35,020 nt of DNA from an uncultured Synergistales bacterium (GTDB taxonomy: Bacteria; Synergistota; Synergistia; Synergistales; Aminobacteriaceae): positions 1-35,020 of the forward strand of contig CAJOEW010000038.1 of assembly GCA_905233525.1 (NCBI GenBank), read 5' to 3'. Position numbers and translations under genes: made by a program. This document shows, piece after piece, positions 31,906 through 35,020 of this stretch. The notes under the pieces are model-generated. The model was not told the origin of the DNA and ran no database searches. It worked only from the letters and a program-made list of their open reading frames with translations. The stretch's first letter is position 1, and the number at the start of each line of letters is the position of its first letter.

Positions 31906-34086
31906 GTGAAGAGATTGGCAGAAGCCGCCGGCATTTCAGGGATTGACATGCGTAAGAAAGTTCAGAGCTATTCAGATATCGGTGTAGCTCTTTTAATGGT
32001 GCTTATTATCGTTATGATGGTGGTGCCTTTACCGACGTGGTTAATCGATATGCTTCTAGCCATGAATATTACATTAGGTGTTGTAACGCTGCTTGTTACG
32101 TTCTATGTAAAGAGAGCTTTAGACCTTGCAATATTCCCGACGCTGCTTTTAATATCGACGTTATTCAGATTATCATTGAACGTTTCTACAACGAGGCTTA
32201 TTTTGCTTTACGGTAACGCAGGCGAATTGATAAGCGCATTCGGAAATTTTGTTGTAGGCGGAAATTATGTCGTCGGTGTAATTATGTTCTTAATCCTCGT
32301 TATAATTCAAATGCTCGTAATTACAAAAGGTGCTGAACGTGTTGCGGAAGTTGCTGCTCGTTTTACATTGGACGCTATGCCAGGTAAACAGATGTCTATT
32401 GACGCTGATTTAAATTCAGGCTTAATCGATGAACAGGGAGCCAAACAACGCCGCCAGGACATTCAAAAAGAAGCTGACTTTTACGGAGCCATGGACGGTG
32501 CTTCAAAATTTGTAAAAGGTGACGCTATCGCAGGTTTAATAATTACAACAATAAATATAGTCGGCGGATTATCGATCGGAATTTTTATGCGCGGTATGGA
32601 TGCTGGACAAGCTGCCGCACATTACAGTTTATTAACAGTTGGCGATGGTCTTGTAGGTCAAATTCCGGCGTTATTATTATCAACGGCAATGGGTGTTATC
32701 GTTACGAGGGCTGCTGCTTCATCTGAATTAGGCCCTGATTTAATAAACGCTTTCACAAATTATCCGAGGCCGTTATATATCGCTGCTGCAATGCTTGTAT
32801 TTTTAGGAATATTGCCCGGACTTCCTACAGTTCCGTTTGCTGTGCTTGCTGCTATTGTCGGCTTTATGGGTTACAGTGTGAGCCGCGAGGCAAATATTCA
32901 AGCTATAGCCGCTGAAGAGAATGCCGCTGTTTCTGGAGCATCCACAGGAACATCAAAGGGCGCGGCCGGTGGAGCAAGTGCAGGAGCAAATGCAGGTGCA
33001 GGCGGTCAAGCTCAGGCAGAAGCCGAACAAAAATCAGAGCCTGTATCACCTGAAGACGTAATGAAATTATTAACAGTTGAACCTATGGAAGCTGAAATCG
33101 GTTATGCGATTATTCCATTGATAGATCCTTCACAGGGCGGAGATATGTTAGACAGAATAGGCACGATTCGTAAACAGATGGCGCTTGAAATGGGTATAGT
33201 CGTTCCGCCGATTCGAATCCGCGATAATATTCAGATTAAACCGACTGAATATATTTTACGCGTTAAAGGTGCTGAAGCCGGTAAAGGCGAATTACTCCCC
33301 GATCATTATTTGGCCATGAATACAGGAGGAGCCGAAGAGGATTTAATAGGCGTTCCAACAAAAGAGCCTGCGTTCGGTTTGCCTGCGTTATGGATTTCTC
33401 CGGATTTGCGCGATAAAGCTGAGTCAATGGGATATACAGTCGTTGATGCTCCGTCTGTTTTAGCTACACATTTATCGGAAGTTATCAGAAAGAACGGCGC
33501 GGAATTATTAACACGTCAGGAAGTCCAAAAATTAACGGACATGGTAAAAGAAACAGCACCGGCCGTAATAACAGAGTTGCTTGCTTCATTATCGTTAGGC
33601 GAAATTCAAAAAGTATTACAAAATTTAATTCGTGAACAGATTCCGATAAGAGATCTTGTTACGATTTTTGAAGCATTAGCCGATTACGGTAAGATGTCGC
33701 GCAGCGTTGATTTCTTGACAGAAAGAGCAAGAGAAGCATTATCAAGGCTCATATCACTAAAAATTCAAGGACCTGACGGAGTTATAACAGCTGCTACGTT
33801 ATCGCCGAATTGGGAACAAAAAATAATGTCAGGCGTTGACGGCGATTTAACAAGAGGCTGGCAATTAAATTTAGATCCTCGCGAGGTACAGAGAATGATC
33901 AACGCAATATCAAGAGCTATGGAGGATATGATCGTTAAAAATTTGCCTCCTGTTCTGCTTGTTCATCCTGATGTAAGACTTATTGTCAGGCGTTTGATCG
34001 AAGGCTCTATATCAAATATTTTCGTAGTTTCATATAACGAAATTACCCGCGGCGTTCAAATTAAAACGATCGGAATGGTTGAATAA
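31906..34086 (+). CDS. flhA: Flagellar biosynthesis protein FlhA
   Basis: Membrane core of the flagellar type III export gate (726 aa). The N-terminal half has about eight membrane helices (residues 20-320). The FHIPEP-family signature is FTLDAMPGKQMSIDADLNSG, and the cytoplasmic loop has QRRQDIQKEADFYGAMDGA. A Gly/Ala/Ser/Gln-rich linker (about 345-385) precedes the C-terminal domain that docks export substrates and chaperones (from about 390), ending with VSYNEITRGVQIKTIG. The extra linker explains why it is somewhat longer than the usual 680-700 aa. The start is a GTG at 31906; the ATG at 31948 is also possible (AGGGA 6 bases before it). flhF follows after 2 bases, the usual order. Confidence 0.96.
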   Translation: MKRLAEAAGISGIDMRKKVQSYSDIGVALLMVLIIVMMVVPLPTWLIDMLLAMNITLGVVTLLVTFYVKRALDLAIFPTLLLISTLFRLSLNVSTTRLILLYGNAGELISAFGNFVVGGNYVVGVIMFLILVIIQMLVITKGAERVAEVAARFTLDAMPGKQMSIDADLNSGLIDEQGAKQRRQDIQKEADFYGAMDGASKFVKGDAIAGLIITTINIVGGLSIGIFMRGMDAGQAAAHYSLLTVGDGLVGQIPALLLSTAMGVIVTRAAASSELGPDLINAFTNYPRPLYIAAAMLVFLGILPGLPTVPFAVLAAIVGFMGYSVSREANIQAIAAEENAAVSGASTGTSKGAAGGASAGANAGAGGQAQAEAEQKSEPVSPEDVMKLLTVEPMEAEIGYAIIPLIDPSQGGDMLDRIGTIRKQMALEMGIVVPPIRIRDNIQIKPTEYILRVKGAEAGKGELLPDHYLAMNTGGAEEDLIGVPTKEPAFGLPALWISPDLRDKAESMGYTVVDAPSVLATHLSEVIRKNGAELLTRQEVQKLTDMVKETAPAVITELLASLSLGEIQKVLQNLIREQIPIRDLVTIFEALADYGKMSRSVDFLTERAREALSRLISLKIQGPDGVITAATLSPNWEQKIMSGVDGDLTRGWQLNLDPREVQRMINAISRAMEDMIVKNLPPVLLVHPDVRLIVRRLIEGSISNIFVVSYNEITRGVQIKTIGMVE

Positions 34087-34088
34087 AA

Positions 34089-35020
34089 ATGCGCGTTGTA
34101 AATCAAATAACATTCACTGCTAAAGATGACGCTGAAGCCCTGAAACTCGCTGCTGAAAGATTAGGACGTGACGCTGTAATTTTATCCACTCAAATGATAA
34201 AAGAGGGCGGCGTGTTTGGATTATTTCAGCATTCAGTTTTAAAAGTCACTGCCGGAATTTTGGAGGACGATACACCAAAAGCCCAGCCTAAACCAAAAAA
34301 TCAGCCTCCAGCCGCAACAATGGACGAAGACACAAGACGCGAGAATTTAATAGCGTTTCAGAGGCTCATGGAATTTAAAGAGCGTTCATCAAATAAGCGC
34401 GGCGATAATGCTCCTGATCCTGCTACAGCTTTAGGTGAAGAAGGCTATAGAATTCCAGGCGATGATAATGTAAAAATTTCTAACGAAGGCTTGAGAAATG
34501 CTTACGGCTTAAAAAATCAACAGCAGTCAAAATCTCAGCAGCCCGTTCAAAATCAACAGCCTTCACAGCAAAATCAACAGCCTCAAAATTTTTATTCGCA
34601 GCCTCAACAGAATTTGACTTCTTACGGCCAGCCTGTAAATTCTGAAAATTTGTCTAATCCTGTTCAAAATCAGCCGGCTTCATTTTCAAATGATGACGCT
34701 AAAATTTTAAAAGATCAGGTCGGAGCGCTGGCTGATCGAATAGATTTTTTACTACAGCGTTTAACAGCCGTTGAAACTGGAATGAATCCGAATGCCAGAA
34801 CAAATTTTAATCCTGGTTTTCAAGCCGGTATACCTGTTAATTCAGGGCCTGAAGGTGAAATTGAAAGCCGCTTGAAAGATTCGGAAGTCGATGAAAAATA
34901 TATACGTAAGCTTTTAGCTGATTATTCTATTCAGAACCGCAGCAACGTCCAGAAAAATAAAAGGCAGTCGTTTACGAAATGGCTAGCCTCGAGGATTGAA
35001 TGTGCTGCTGATAACGGAGG
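34089..35020 (+). CDS. flhF: Flagellar biosynthesis GTPase FlhF, 3'-truncated by the window edge
   Basis: The frame is open from ATG 34089 to the window end (310 codons). The N-terminal basic (B) domain RVVNQITFTAKDDAEALKL and LGRDAVILSTQMIKEGG is typical of FlhF, as is its place 2 bases after flhA. A long low-complexity linker rich in Gln, Asn and Pro (about residues 145-205) comes next, then a helical N domain (from about 210) with EIESRLKDSEVDEKYIRKLL. The SRP-type GTPase domain is not yet reached. FlhF sets the number and site of flagella by targeting early basal-body parts to the membrane. Identity is inferred from the N-terminal domain and gene order. Confidence 0.88.
   Translation, partial: MRVVNQITFTAKDDAEALKLAAERLGRDAVILSTQMIKEGGVFGLFQHSVLKVTAGILEDDTPKAQPKPKNQPPAATMDEDTRRENLIAFQRLMEFKERSSNKRGDNAPDPATALGEEGYRIPGDDNVKISNEGLRNAYGLKNQQQSKSQQPVQNQQPSQQNQQPQNFYSQPQQNLTSYGQPVNSENLSNPVQNQPASFSNDDAKILKDQVGALADRIDFLLQRLTAVETGMNPNARTNFNPGFQAGIPVNSGPEGEIESRLKDSEVDEKYIRKLLADYSIQNRSNVQKNKRQSFTKWLASRIECAADNG

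Noticed and set aside
34500-34680. Repeats rich in CAG/CAA/CCT inside flhF, which might look like a repeat array
   Set aside because: It is an irregular low-complexity coding stretch (Gln, Asn, Pro) in a linker, with no regular spacers, so it is not a CRISPR array or tandem repeat.

Overview
This window is a gene-dense stretch (no gene-free gap over 300 bases) of an AT-rich bacterial chromosome, roughly 40% G+C by eye. The gene content points to a motile, anaerobic, two-membrane organism. It has FlhA and FlhF plus CheR (flagella and chemotaxis), an RND exporter with its periplasmic adaptor (outer membrane), HydE with an ACT-type hydrogenase regulator ([FeFe]-hydrogenase), and remnants of nickel-enzyme support. 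Synergistota is my best guess from gene families and order, but this is inference and no rRNA is present. No tRNA, rRNA, CRISPR array or insertion sequence was seen.

Layout. 1-1809: end of the tryptophan operon (trpB cut by the window edge, then trpA). 2084-3388: hydrogenase regulator and hydE. 3418-7629: RND adaptor and pump, with citG overlapping the pump's end and closed by a bidirectional terminator. 8533-11631 (minus strand): a five-gene nickel/cobalt ECF transporter operon, nikK-nikL-nikM-nikQ-nikO, with a promoter that carries a palindrome between its -35 and -10 boxes. 11837-18484: a murein and division cluster, murC-murB-ftsQ-like-ftsA-ftsZ-SPOR protein, followed by folC and a family 11 glycosyltransferase. 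20833-23671: a structured leader, then rpsB-tsf-pyrH-frr. 23698-27369: cheR-hypA-pcrA-coaE, tightly packed. 27423-31799 (minus strand): a lone type II secretion F-type protein, a DUF4432 sugar epimerase-like protein, class II galT and a small exported orphan. 31906-35020: flhA and the first part of flhF.

The most notable pattern is a set of short internal losses. frr lacks 40 bases from its conserved N-terminal part and is frameshifted. nikM is frameshifted by a gap that also fits about 40 bases. nikL is frameshifted. hypA lacks, in frame, the stretch holding its first zinc CxxC. NikO and perhaps NikQ look shorter than usual at one internal point. Four or five of these are nickel genes, which would fit loss of nickel use. 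However, frr is normally essential, which argues for an assembly fault. Read-level checking would settle this.

Other leads are a pseudoknot-like RNA that appears to cover the rpsB ribosome binding site, and an RND pump whose TM4 has Met-Asn where the proton-relay acids should be. There is also a strong hairpin pressed against a pyrH start that has no clear ribosome binding site, and an operator-like palindrome inside the nikK promoter.
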